A stretch of 64,000 bases of DNA from Hydractinia symbiolongicarpus (lineage: Eukaryota; Cnidaria; Hydrozoa; Anthoathecata; Hydractiniidae): contig NC_079881.1 in assembly GCF_029227915.1 (NCBI RefSeq), positions 18,761,501-18,825,500 of the forward strand, given 5' to 3'. The notes under the pieces are model-generated. The model ran no database searches and was not told where the DNA came from. It saw only the letters and a program-made list of their open reading frames with translations. Positions within the stretch are counted from its first letter, which is position 1, and each line of letters starts with the position of its first letter. This document shows, piece by piece, positions 35,750 to 44,759 of this stretch. The position numbers were made by a program, and so were the translations under genes.

Positions 35750-36963
35750 AATGCAGGTTTTGTCAACAAAGGCAATACGTGCTATGCCAATGTTATTTTG
35801 CAAGCACTAAGTACTATTCCATCCCTATAGTCCCAGAGTGCTTCGGAGTCATCCCGTTTGTCACCAATTATGAGGGCGATTGCTCTTAACATGACCATGT
35901 TAAACCGTTCTTTGACCCCCGTTGATCTTTCAAACTTTCTTAAGGCCCTAGAACGTAAGATACACTCTTCTGGAAATACAACTTTCCAATACAATTAGCT
36001 GTCGACTTTTCTTTTTCCAAAGTTTAACAAAAGTTATTGGTTTTGGCGGACGGTGTCAATGAATGTGGCTGGTGTCTTGCAGGAGGCAGGGGATGCTTAC
36101 TCAAGGGCCCGCACCAGATCCCAAGCATGAGTGAATTTCACCAATCCTCGTGTTTCCACATTCATAGGTGTTTGTTTCAGTACAGTCGAAATCCATTAAC
36201 TTTCCGATTATCCCTGTAAAGGGGAGAATGCAGAAGTTCTACAGCAGCTTCTTATTCTTTGGAGAGAAACCTCCTTTTTTTAATTAAACTTTCCGTCTTA
36301 AAAGACTAGTTTTATCTGCATTGCGATGTAGTTACTCATATTCTCGCCCCCCCTCATCAAGATGTGGCAGAGATGTTACTTCTTGTCTTTGATGAATTGA
36401 AAGGGTTCTCGGTAATTGCGTCTCAGAACATCTCGACAGAAGTATCAGTGTCAGTTAGCTGTAACACCTGTCTCTGTTCTTCAGTTACTGTTGAAAATCA
36501 GGACATCCTAACACTGTCACCGTCTTCCAGCGTACAGTTGTCAGTTAGTATGTTTTTAGCTTCTGAAAATCTGGAGAATAAAAATAATTGGTTTTGCCCA
36601 CAATGTTCCCTGCACCAAGAGAGCACTAGGGAAACAAGCTTTACGAGGAATAGCGAAATTTTAACCTTGCACCTGAAAAGGTTTGCAAGAAATGGAGAAC
36701 ATCTGGTTAAGGACAATAAATCTGTTGAAAGTTTTTCCTGTTCTAATCCCCATCTCAATATCCCGATATCTAGTGACTCGGGCACATCTTTTATCCAAAA
36801 GTATGCTTTGGTAGCTTTGATAAATCACTCTGGAACATTGAATGCAGGCCACTATTGGGCCCATATCAAAGATCGGACCACAAACTCTTGGTACCTCTGC
36901 AATGATAAGGCAATAAGCAAAGTTGATCCAAGAACGCTTAACAGCACATATACTCGCTGCTAG
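35750..36963 (+). pseudogene. Ubiquitin-specific protease (C19), type B
   Basis: Cys box AGFVNKGNTCYANVILQAL (catalytic Cys codon TGC at 35780-35782), an in-frame TAG after STIPSL, then LSNFLKALERKIHSS. About 360 bp of unrelated sequence (35990-36355) interrupts the QQD region. From 36364 the frame is open for 199 codons: EMLLLVFDELKG, CNTCLCSS, FCPQCSLHQESTRETSFTRN, ILTLHLKRFARNG, then the His box TLNAGHYWAHIKDR and WYLCNDKAISK with the catalytic Asp. All three catalytic residues survive. The stop and the insert break it. Type-B 3' UTR follows. Confidence 0.88.
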
Positions 36964-37710
36964 TTTTTTTTTTCCTCTTTATAAAATACCTTCGCTGTTG
37001 CTTTAAACCTGTACTACCAGGGTCATGGGGGAGGAAAATGTTAATCCGAGCGGTTTTGTATTACCCCAACTGGTTCATACAAGCCAGTTTACCGTTTATA
37101 CCCAGAGGGTAAAATGTTCAGCTCACTCTTCTCTGGTAACTTATAAGAATCTTAGCAAAGGGGTTTGCTGTTAGCTTGTCTTTAGGTGTAACGACCCCAC
37201 TTTTTACCCCAGTTCAATAAGGTGCCCAAGTTTACTAACTTGGTCTTCAGGTTTGACAACCCTGCTGTCCTTAGTCAAAATATCGACAGGCTGGTCTTGT
37301 CGTGACAACCTGCTGTGTAAGGCTGAGTGTTGGGGCCCTGTAACACATGTGGAAAGCTACAGCCAGAGTCACAAGTTCTGGCGCACAGGAGGGTCTTATT
37401 TAATTATTTTTTATATTAATATATTGTTGACATTTTCATTTTTCTATTTGTGTTTGATCTGTAACCAGTCCGTTTATGTTGTTAGCTCTGTCTTCTGTCG
37501 TATTGTTTGTGATAGAAGGATTGTTTTTTCTCTTTATGATTTTCTTAAAGAATAGTTTTAGGTCCAAGTTGGACAGTACTGATGCTTGTAAGAAGCAAGA
37601 AAGTGTATTCAGCACCTTCTTCTGGGAGCCTAATCCCATTTTTGACAACCACCGTCCCTGTAGACAAGATACTTCAGTGCAGCTTGCTGTATTGTAAACC
37701 TTTTTCAAAA
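36964..37710 (+). repeat. 3' UTR of USP retroelement, type B, with two hairpins
   Basis: After the USP stop, hairpin 1 is GGGT-GTAACG-ACCC within CTTTAGGTGTAACGACCCCAC (about 37185-37205). Hairpin 2 is CCAAGTT-TACT-AACTTGG (37226-37243). Then come ACAACCCTGCTGTCC, GTAAGGCTGAGTGTTGGGGCC and a tail ending near CTTGCTGTATTGTAAACC. The same order is found at 51300-51845. Confidence 0.75.
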
Positions 37711-37739
37711 CTATTAGACGGCCTTCGCGTCATAGGCAG

Positions 37740-39117
37740 ATCTTTTTTCAAGGGCACGCCATAACTGTGGATATTACAACACCTGCTGATCCCAAGAATA
37801 CAATGGTCCCTTCTAATTTACAAAGTATCCATGAGCGCAGCTAGTAAGTTAGAACAAAAGTTTTCCACTTATATCAGAAAGTGGCTGAAACTTCACAACT
37901 ATACATCAAGCATATGCTCTTTACTAATTAAATTCGCTTTGCCCGCTACCAATAAGAAGTCTGACCAATAATTCAAAAGCCTCTAAAATTGTGGCCTTTT
38001 GCTTTTGCGCGATTTGCGAGATCCTTTGTTGTCCCAAAACGCAGCTATGTTGAGTTCAGGATAATGGAAGCTGCAAACGCAGCACAAACAGTTGAGGCAG
38101 AACTCCACTTTAAAAAAATCAAGGGTCACACTTAATTTGGGAAAAGCGGACTTAGTAGTAGTCAGCGACACTTCCAACGACGAATTATCCAAAGCAATCA
38201 AGTTAGAAGTATAGGGTCAGTTGAGAAGATAAGAGGAATACGTAAAGCAAGACCTCTCGTGGAGCTCCATCCTTGCCATGCCTCCAAATTTACTATCTTT
38301 CTGCCTACCTTATACGTTCGATGTTTTACCATCCCCATCTAACTTGAAATGCTGTCACATTACTACAGAAGCTAACTGTCATTTATGCGGTAAGGTAGCC
38401 TGCACAACATCCCATGTTCTAGGCGCATGTAAAATATCTTAGACACAAGGAAGGTTTACCTTCCGACATGATACTGTGTTAAAACTCTGATGGAGTTAAT
38501 AAATGCCTTTATTTCAAATATTCCAACAACCGCACCAAAGCGCATCACCAAACAGATCTTTGTAAAATCTGGCCAGGCACAAGCCAAAAGGAAAAGTTTG
38601 CCAACAGGCATTTTACATCTTGCCTCGGATTGGAAAGTCGAATCCGACCTAAACAACTCATATTCTTTTCCTGGTTATATTGCAATTACCTCATTAAAAG
38701 CAGATGTAATTATATTTTCCAACTGCCATAAAAGGGCAATGCTTATACAACTATCATGTCCATGCGAGGAATATGTGGACAGTTCGCATTCCACCAAAAC
38801 AACGAAATATTCATCCTTAGTGAATGTGATTGCAACAAACGGTTGGTCTGTCGATTTCTTCGCCATGGAAGTAGGAGCTAGAGGGTATTGTGCTAAACAT
38901 CTACGCCGCAAAAGCATGGACACCTCTTTCTGTATTTGGTTAGCAAGGAACACTACAGAATGGTCTAACATTACCACCCCCTGTAAAAGCGACCGTGAGG
39001 ATTCTAAAAGCACCGACAAAAAACGATCTTGCCAATTCAATAACCATGACTCAAACAACATTGACAACCGAATTTCACATTCCACCAAATACCAAAATTC
39101 TTTAAATTAAGGATCTG
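37740..39117 (+). pseudogene. RT thumb, zinc knuckle and RLE of a second RT-RLE-USP copy
   Basis: Starts in the thumb (LEQKFSTYIRKWLKLHNYTS), with several stops. It passes LSFCLPYTFDVLPSPSNL and CHLCGKVACTTSHVLGACK, then an open frame 38490-39110. That frame has TGILHLASDWKVESDLNN, LKADVIIFSNCHKRAMLI, LSCPCEEYVDSSH, KTTKY, WSVDFFAMEVGARGYCAK and SFCIWLARNTTEWSN. The RLE Pro of PD is Ala and the Glu position is Gln (LIQLSCPC), so the nuclease is probably dead. A Ser/Asn-rich linker leads into the USP Cys box at about 39125. Confidence 0.82.
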
Positions 39118-39991
39118 CGAGAAGACCAGGCTTTATTAACAAAGGCAACACATGCTATATGCAAATGCAATCTTGCAAGCTCTGAGTGTGTGTCCGTTGT
39201 TGTGCTCTCAATGGTCATCTGAGTATTCTTGCATCTCTCCAATTACAAAGGCTGTCGTACTTAATATGTCTGTGCTCTAACGTTCTCCATCTGATATTGA
39301 CCCATCAAATTTTCTTTAGGCTTTAAAAGGAAAATATTAGAACGTGACACTGCTTTTAACTAAAACACGCAGCAAGATGTTCCTGAACTTCTCAATACAG
39401 TTTTTGATGAGTTAAAAGGCTCTTCTTCACGCGCTGACTATATGTCTAGGGTGACCACCACTTTAACTCTAACGTGATACCTGTTTTTGTTCCTCTTCAA
39501 GAGAGGATACATCAAACATTTTAACTCTTCCCACTTCTTTATCCATTTCACAAGGACTCGCCCAATTTCTTAAACCCGAGTCACTATCAGGGAAAATAAA
39601 TGGCTTTCCCACAATGTAATACACACCGGGAAAGCACAAAAGAAACATCTATCAGTCACTGCTGGTCAGTGCTGATTGTGCAGCTCCTTAGATTTTATGC
39701 TGCCTAAAACACTTTTGTCAGATACACCCGTTTGGTCAATTGCTTTTCCGAAAGCGAAAACCCTTGTTTGTCCAGATTTGCTCGTATAATGACATCTCCT
39801 TCAGCAGGAAGTTTTCTGTAGTTGCGACCATAAATCATTCAGGTACCATAAAATCTGGACATTACTGGACAAAGGTATATGACCAAAAATCTAAGGTCTT
39901 GTTACAATGCAACGATAGATTGGTCCAAAAAATTCACCCATCATCTCTAAATAGTTGCCAGGTCTACGTCCTTTTTTACATCCGTAGGTGA
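39118..39991 (+). pseudogene. Ubiquitin-specific protease (C19), type B, heavily broken
   Basis: Follows the RLE within a few codons: PGFINKGNTCYM, then several frameshifts. Recognisable pieces are DIDPSNF, FCSSSREDTSN-like finger residues, and from 39800 VVATINHSGTIKSGHYWTKV with LLQCNDRLVQK (His and Asp present), ending YVLFYIRR. The direct RLE-to-USP adjacency here is the best evidence for a single RT-RLE-USP polyprotein. Confidence 0.8.
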
Positions 39992-40205
39992 CAAATTGTA
40001 ACCAAACAGCAAGGAGGTTAGATATTTTGTTTTGTCTTCGGGTGTGACGACCCCACTTATTACCCAGTCCAGTAGGGAGGTTCAAGTTTGCTCACTGAAC
40101 TTTCAGGTTCGACGATCCTGCTGACCTAAATCTGTCATAAGAAGCATTCCAAGGGGGGCAAACACTAGCTTGTGTTGTCTGGGTGGTTTGACACCCACCC
40201 ATGTT
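39992..40205 (+). repeat. Type-B 3' UTR, two hairpin sets
   Basis: CTTCGGGTGTGACGACCCCACTTATTACCC (about 40037-40066) with stem GGGT/ACCC. The second hairpin GTTCA...TGAAC lies in AGGTTCAAGTTTGCTCACTGAACTTT, followed by GACGATCCTGCTGACC. A further hairpin GGGTG-GTTTGA-CACCC lies at about 40162-40180. It directly follows the USP stop. Confidence 0.65.
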
Positions 40206-40257
40206 ACCCCAGTCACCTTCCAGGCCGGTCCTTTGGAACACACAGAAATGATAGTTT

Positions 40258-40300
40258 AGTAGGCGACGTTTCGGGAGATCCTTCTACCATCATCAAGCAA
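40258..40300 (-). ncRNA. Hammerhead-ribozyme-like core
   Basis: The minus strand reads TTGATGA, a stem-loop GGTAG-AAGGAT-CTCCC, then GAAAC directly followed by GTC (40265-40297). This is the order CUGAUGA / stem II / GAAAC-GUC of minimal hammerheads, which are known in Penelope-like elements and retrozymes. The first core base is T instead of C and stem II has one mismatch, so it is likely a decayed copy. Flanking stem I pairing is weak (GC with GC). Confidence 0.4.
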
Positions 40301-40396
40301 AGCAAAATGATGTTGCGCATGTATTTATATAATTGCACAGGATCGAAATTCATAAACATTAACCAATCATAAACGAGCTTATAATTACAGTTAATT

Positions 40397-41203
40397 ATGG
40401 TAGGTTCTAATACAAGGGGTGCTGCTTTTAATTCGTTCTCTCAACAAGATGCCCCAGATATTCTTGAGTATCTCATACCAGAGTTGTCCTTAGCTTTTCC
40501 TTTCTTTGGTAGATTATTCAACACTTGTGTGAAAATCTACACTACTTGCAGCGCTTGCAATAATATTAGCAAGTCCATTTCTTCAACTGCCCTTGACATC
40601 GACTGTGCGATCTTCAGTTTGATTCTGCAGACTATCCTTGTAAAAAGGGAGATCTCGCACTGAATATAGATCTCTAGAGGGTGTAACCTCTACAATTCAA
40701 AAACGCAAGAGTCAGTAGACTAGTTCCATCATTACAGCTTGCTGTTTTGTTATCTCACAATCAATCAATTTTTGAAGAGCAAAGAATTGTCAGGTGTCAA
40801 CTCGTACTTCTGTCACTACTGCAATAGTTACCAAACTGCAACAGTTAAAAAAGAGGTAGCAGAGTGCAATTCAATTTTGATTCTGCAATTAAAGCGCTTT
40901 GCCTTTAACAAAGGTCTTGTGTCTAATGTTTGTTCTCCTGTCACATTTTATCCGGGCACCGTTTCTATACCTATCACTGTAGACTGAAGTTTCTTGTCGC
41001 AAGCACTACAACTTAAGGGCTGTAATTAACCATTCTGGAAATTTGAACAATGGCCATTACACTACTGTTGCTTATAACCAAGTGCATGGTAAGTGGTTTC
41101 ATTGCAACGACAGAGCAGTGGTCCCTTGCAAACAAAGCTTGCTTAATGGTGTACAACCTTACATCCTTTTCCTTGAAGAGGTTAGGGAAATTGCAGTCAG
41201 CAC
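40397..41203 (+). pseudogene. Ubiquitin-specific protease (C19), type A
   Basis: 5'-truncated: the Cys box is absent. It opens with FNSFSQQDAPDILEYLIPEL, CSACNNISKS, is broken by a 143-bp insert (40624-40766), then FLKSKELSGVNSYFCHYCNS and NSILILQLKRFAFNKG. After a short frame change the His box reads NLNNGHYTTVAY with WFHCNDRAVVPC (catalytic Asp), ending PYILFLEEVR. Sequence details (FNSFSQQD, LNNGHYTT, FLEEV) match the type-A copy at 5869-6995 rather than the type-B copies. Confidence 0.82.
40624..40766 (+). repeat. Type-B retroelement 3' end inserted in the type-A USP
   Basis: Matches 52485-52620 (CTACAGAATATCCTTGCAAAAAGGGAGA..., AGAGGGTGTAACCTCTACAA, CATCATTACAGCTTGCTGTT, TTATCTCA). It contains the full 110-bp piece seen at 35173-35282. 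USP homology resumes at CAATTTTTGAAGAGC. Confidence 0.75.
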
Positions 41204-41204
41204 C

Positions 41205-41745
41205 ACAACTTCCGGCTTATGTCAGCAAGGGGGTTTGACTATTCTTATTTTTTTATTTATTTATTTTTTGTAGTCTTTTCTTTGGAGAGTGACGACTCCA
41301 CTTATTACCCCAGTCAAAAAGGAAAAAAAAATAAAAAAAAATAAAAAATTATGTTAGCAAGGGGGTTTGGGTGCACTGGTCTTATCTTTGGAGAGTGGCG
41401 ACTCCACTTCTTACCCCAGTCACACAAGATTGTACAGAGTAGGACAGATTAAAATTTATGGATGAAAAAAATGTCTTGTTCCTGCTGAAGACCGTTCGCA
41501 GACCTCTTTTGATGTGACTCAGCTAGACATTTTGGGTACTTTGGTTCAGGAATATGAGTCGAAACCCTTGTACCCTTTACAGAAGTCCTGCGTTACTCTT
41601 CCTGTCTGTTTGTTTGTTCAATTTTTGTGCCAATTATCTCCTTGGAAAAAGGAAGAATTGTGTTCTTTTATGTAAGCATATTCTTTAGAGGAGCAAAACT
41701 TCTAGAATTTAAATTTAAGACTTAACTGGTCGAGTTTATCATTGT
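41205..41745 (+). repeat. Type-A 3' UTR with hairpin units and tRNA-like boxes
   Basis: Two hairpin units with CTTTGGAGAGTG(A/G)CGACTCC at about 41279-41300 and 41389-41410, each preceded by GCAAGGGGGTTTG. An A-box-like TGACTCAGCTAG (41515-41526) and B-box-like GAGTCGAAACC (41556-41566) lie 41 nt apart. The tail segment is about 41630-41745. The unit order is the same as after the minus-strand type-A USP at 5869. Confidence 0.65.
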
Positions 41746-41829
41746 GCGTACACTTTGTAATTTTCATTCTTCTCAGAATCGTCAATCTCCAAAGACAAGA
41801 CTGAGTGTAGTCAAGCCCCCTTGCTGACT

Positions 41830-41984
41830 TATTATGGTTAAAATATTCTTACCTCAGCTCTTCTAAGAAGAAAACATATGACTTGTGACTGTTAATAAGG
41901 CGGTCATAACAGAAAATTACTGCTTTATCGTTGCAATGTATCCACCTGTGAACCTTTTGGTTGAAGGCTATGGTTGTGTAGTGA
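41830..41984 (-). pseudogene. Type-A USP C-terminal fragment
   Basis: About 150 bases closely matching 5865-6010 on the same strand: FLEEL.. end, CNDKAV-like Asp box and the start of the HYTT region. It stops abruptly at 41984, where the AAGATCTT-rich repeat begins. Confidence 0.75.
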
Positions 41985-42320
41985 CCACCCTGATAAAACA
42001 TGTTACTAAGATCTTACTAAGAATCTTACCTAGATCTTACAAGATTCTTTCTACGATCTTTCTAAGATTCTTACAAAGATCTTACAATATTCTTGGTAAG
42101 ATCTTACAAGATCTTTGCAAAAAAGTGCAAGATCTTGTAAGATTTTACAAAATTCTTACTAAAAATTGTGTTAAGATCTTACAACATTGTTGATAAAATA
42201 TATTTAAAATGAATTTTCGAAGATCTAACAAGTTCTTTCATTATTCTTTGTATGATCATACTGTACAAAATCTTACAGTTGCAGAGATTTTACGAATATC
42301 TTGGGTTTTAAAAAATTAAT
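41985..42320. repeat. Array of AAGATCTTAC-like palindromic motifs
   Basis: More than ten AAGATCTTAC / AAGATTCTTAC / GTAAGATCTT variants in both orientations within about 250 bp, centred on the palindrome AAGATCTT. The left junction is sharp, cutting a USP fragment. Dense subterminal repeats like this are typical of transposase-binding regions of DNA transposons. The other end was not found. Confidence 0.7.
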
Positions 42321-42391
42321 TTGTAACAAAAGCGTTGGACATTCTGATGATGACAAAAAATAGGATAAATGAGATTCAACAACTGTATTTT

Positions 42392-42893
42392 TTATGAATA
42401 TATTATACAAAGTGAATTATTTTGTGGCTCGATGATGCCATTCAACAATTCCTCATCAGTCCACAATTTCCTGGCCAACTTTCGAGCGTATTTGAGATAC
42501 TTATGTGGCACCCGAGGAACATCCAGCAGATTTGTGCCATCATCAAGTACCTAATAAAAACAAAGCCTAAGCCTTTATCAACCAAAAAATAGGTTAATTT
42601 TTTGGGTGTTGTTTCTGGAGGATAAATAAATATATAAATTTCTTCATAATTGATGTACATACATAGTCACCACGGTTCAATTTATCTGCTGGCTCAATTG
42701 AAACCTGCCCCACTGTCGAATTATCACCCTAAAATAAAATATACAAACAAATCAATTAAAAACAATTTTTACAAATTCTCTTTTTTTAAAAATATTGTTT
42801 AATCAAGTAAATTTAAAATACCTTATTGACAAGCTCTTGTAGCAATACATTTGTTTTCCTACATTCCTCCAATGTTAATTTTAAGAGATCAGT
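42392..42893 (-). CDS. C-terminal exons of a BEN-like gene (three exons)
   Basis: Three minus-strand exons, all phase 0, with GT-AG introns: 42893-42822 (TDLLKLTLEECRKTNVLLQE..., coiled-coil-like), 42728-42663 (GDNSTVGQVSIEPADKLNRG..) and 42550-42392 (stop). The last contains HKYLKYARKLARKLWTDEEL, reminiscent of the start of BEN domains (ARKL...EEL). Acceptors follow T-rich tracts; donors are GTATTT and GTATGT. The 5' part of the gene was not resolved. The exons lie between the AAGATCTT array and a minus-strand transposase-like pseudogene, so they probably belong to the same mobile element. Confidence 0.55.
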
Positions 42894-42999
42894 CTAAAAA
42901 TGTATGAGAATGAATATATATATATATATAAAAAAACAAAAAAAAACAACATAAAAGTATATTTTTGTAACAGGTCTCTTTTAATATTATATACACATT

Positions 43000-44745
43000 C
43001 AGCTTACATCTTGTTTCTCTTCAATTCTTGTTCAGCTGGGTTGATGTAACTCTGGTAACAAGCGCATCTGCCATCTTTAATACATCAAAATCTCTGACAC
43101 GAAATAAAGCTAGGAGGGTGCACCGGACATAGAGAAATGTGATATTATGATCCCCGCCACCGTCTGCGAAAACAACAAGATATCGAGACAAATTTTCGTT
43201 GATGCGAAAAGTTGACAAAAGCTCACAAACATGTCTCAAAGGATCAGAGGCTTGAAAAATCGAATCCTTGATTCCCACATAAATTGGCCGGCGTAAAACG
43301 ATCCAGTAGGAGATTCTTGTATGTCACACAAAAGATTCACCCATGGTGTCAAGTTTACCGAATGGTAGTTGTGATTTGAAGACTCGAGCACAACGTTTTT
43401 CATTGTTAATGGCTTATCCATGTGGCTTGTCGCTGCTTCGGCGTGCCAGATTCACCAACAGGCATTTTGGCCGTGTTATCCATCAAGACGAAAGTACATT
43501 GGTTACGATTTTTCACGCACCAATTCTTTGTGTTTCCGTGAAAATATAAATATTATGCGTAATATTTCTGAAATGAAATAAAGGATTACGGTAGAAGAAA
43601 AACTTACGGAAAGTATGCGTTGACGTAGTGGGCATCTTCGTGAAATTTCTGTAATTGTCTTCATTTAATTTGACATACTACATCAAATCGCCCCATATAC
43701 CTTTTGCTCAAATTTCTATTCTGATAGACTGGATTGAACTGATAACCTATTGTGGTTACACTTGGTACGTGGACATTTGACAGGCCTTCTTTTATCTAGT
43801 CGTTTCTTAACCTGTAAAATAATTGAATAAAAATTTTGAATGGAGAAGAACATTAACCTTGTTTCTAGAGATGATGCTGCCCGTTCAACAAAAAAGAGAA
43901 GAAGCATGGTATTGCTGTAAATTCTTACCTTCGAAGCCAGCTGCGAGACTGATACTGCTAGCGATAGGTGAGCTGTTTAAGAATGTCTGCGTTCCTCAGC
44001 AGCTTTTTCCAATTTTTTCCAGAAGACTGTCTAATTCGGCATAGAACTGCTGAAAGTTTCCGTTTGGTCTTCTTTTATTCGTCCTACGTAAATTGTACTA
44101 CAACGCTGCTTCTTCGTCTTCGTCGAAGGGAACAGAGATAAATTCCTCAAAACGTTCATCTATTTCAGCTTTATTTCTGAAAAAGACAATAAGTATGAAT
44201 ATTCCAATTCTCACTTTACCTACCAATGAGGCAAATAAGTTTTAAAGTGAAATACTTAATCTGGTGTTTCGCCAGTGAGAAATGCAACAAGACTTCTCCG
44301 AATAACTGATGTTAAGCCAGAGACATTTAAATACTTTTCTCTCATATGTTGCGCTGTTAAACGAGACTCAAATCGTGGTATTTGTTGTTCAACTTGTTTG
44401 ATGGCTTGGTACTGCTTTGTTCGATCTATCGGATCGGTAACTATCCATATAAACGTTATTTTCCCAATGTTTCCACCCGCTGCATGTTTGCAGATTTGTA
44501 TCTTGAAAATTAAGCAAAAATAATAATTCAACTTTTCCCGACCTCCTGTCACAACAGCGAGTCGGTATAAAAAAATATTCTGTGCCTGGTAAAATGCGTG
44601 TGTGAAGATTAAAAAAAGATAAAAGTATAAATTACCTGTCACAAATCTGCAAATCCTTAAACCGCAAGTAACGCGCTCGTTTATCATCGGGTATTTCGAA
44701 ATCTGCAACACTGCCATCTATGTGAACGGTCTTGTAATTGTTATA
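43000..44745 (-). pseudogene. Multi-exon transposase-like gene with D-G-G-x-D-H-N motif
   Basis: Minus-strand exon-like pieces: 44740-44640 (YNNYKTVHIDGSVADFEIPD, RYLRFKDLQICD, flanked by AG and GT), 44503-44256 (KHAAGGNIGKITFIWIVTDP, RRSLVAFLTGETPD), about 44040-43930 (YAELDSLLEKIGK, EERRH), about 43820-43716 (KRLDKRRPVKCPRTKCNHN) and 43421-43000 (GSFYAGQF, FADGGGDHNITFLYVR, CYQSYINPAEQELKRNK). From memory the (S/A)DGGPDHN, YINPAER and ERRH motifs mark a multicopy cnidarian/sponge family that looks like an RNase H-type transposase. Here P is G and frames are broken. Confidence 0.5.
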
Positions 44746-44759
44746 TCTGTGAAATAACC

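Larger units (their letters stand above)
33125..37710 (+). mobile_element. RT-RLE-USP non-LTR retroelement (longest copy)
   Basis: Order on the plus strand: RT fingers (33145-33618), RT palm/thumb and zinc knuckle (33634 to about 35060), RLE (35100-35600, interrupted by a 110-bp insert), linker, USP Cys box (35750-35994), an unknown ~360-bp insert, USP remainder (36364-36963), then a type-B 3' UTR with hairpins. It is 5'-truncated. The direct order argues for one polyprotein that joins RT, RLE and a deubiquitinase, because the same order recurs at 37740-39991. Confidence 0.75.

Noticed and set aside
36498-36864. Minus-strand frames over the USP region
   Set aside because: They are shadows of the plus-strand USP frame, which carries all family motifs.
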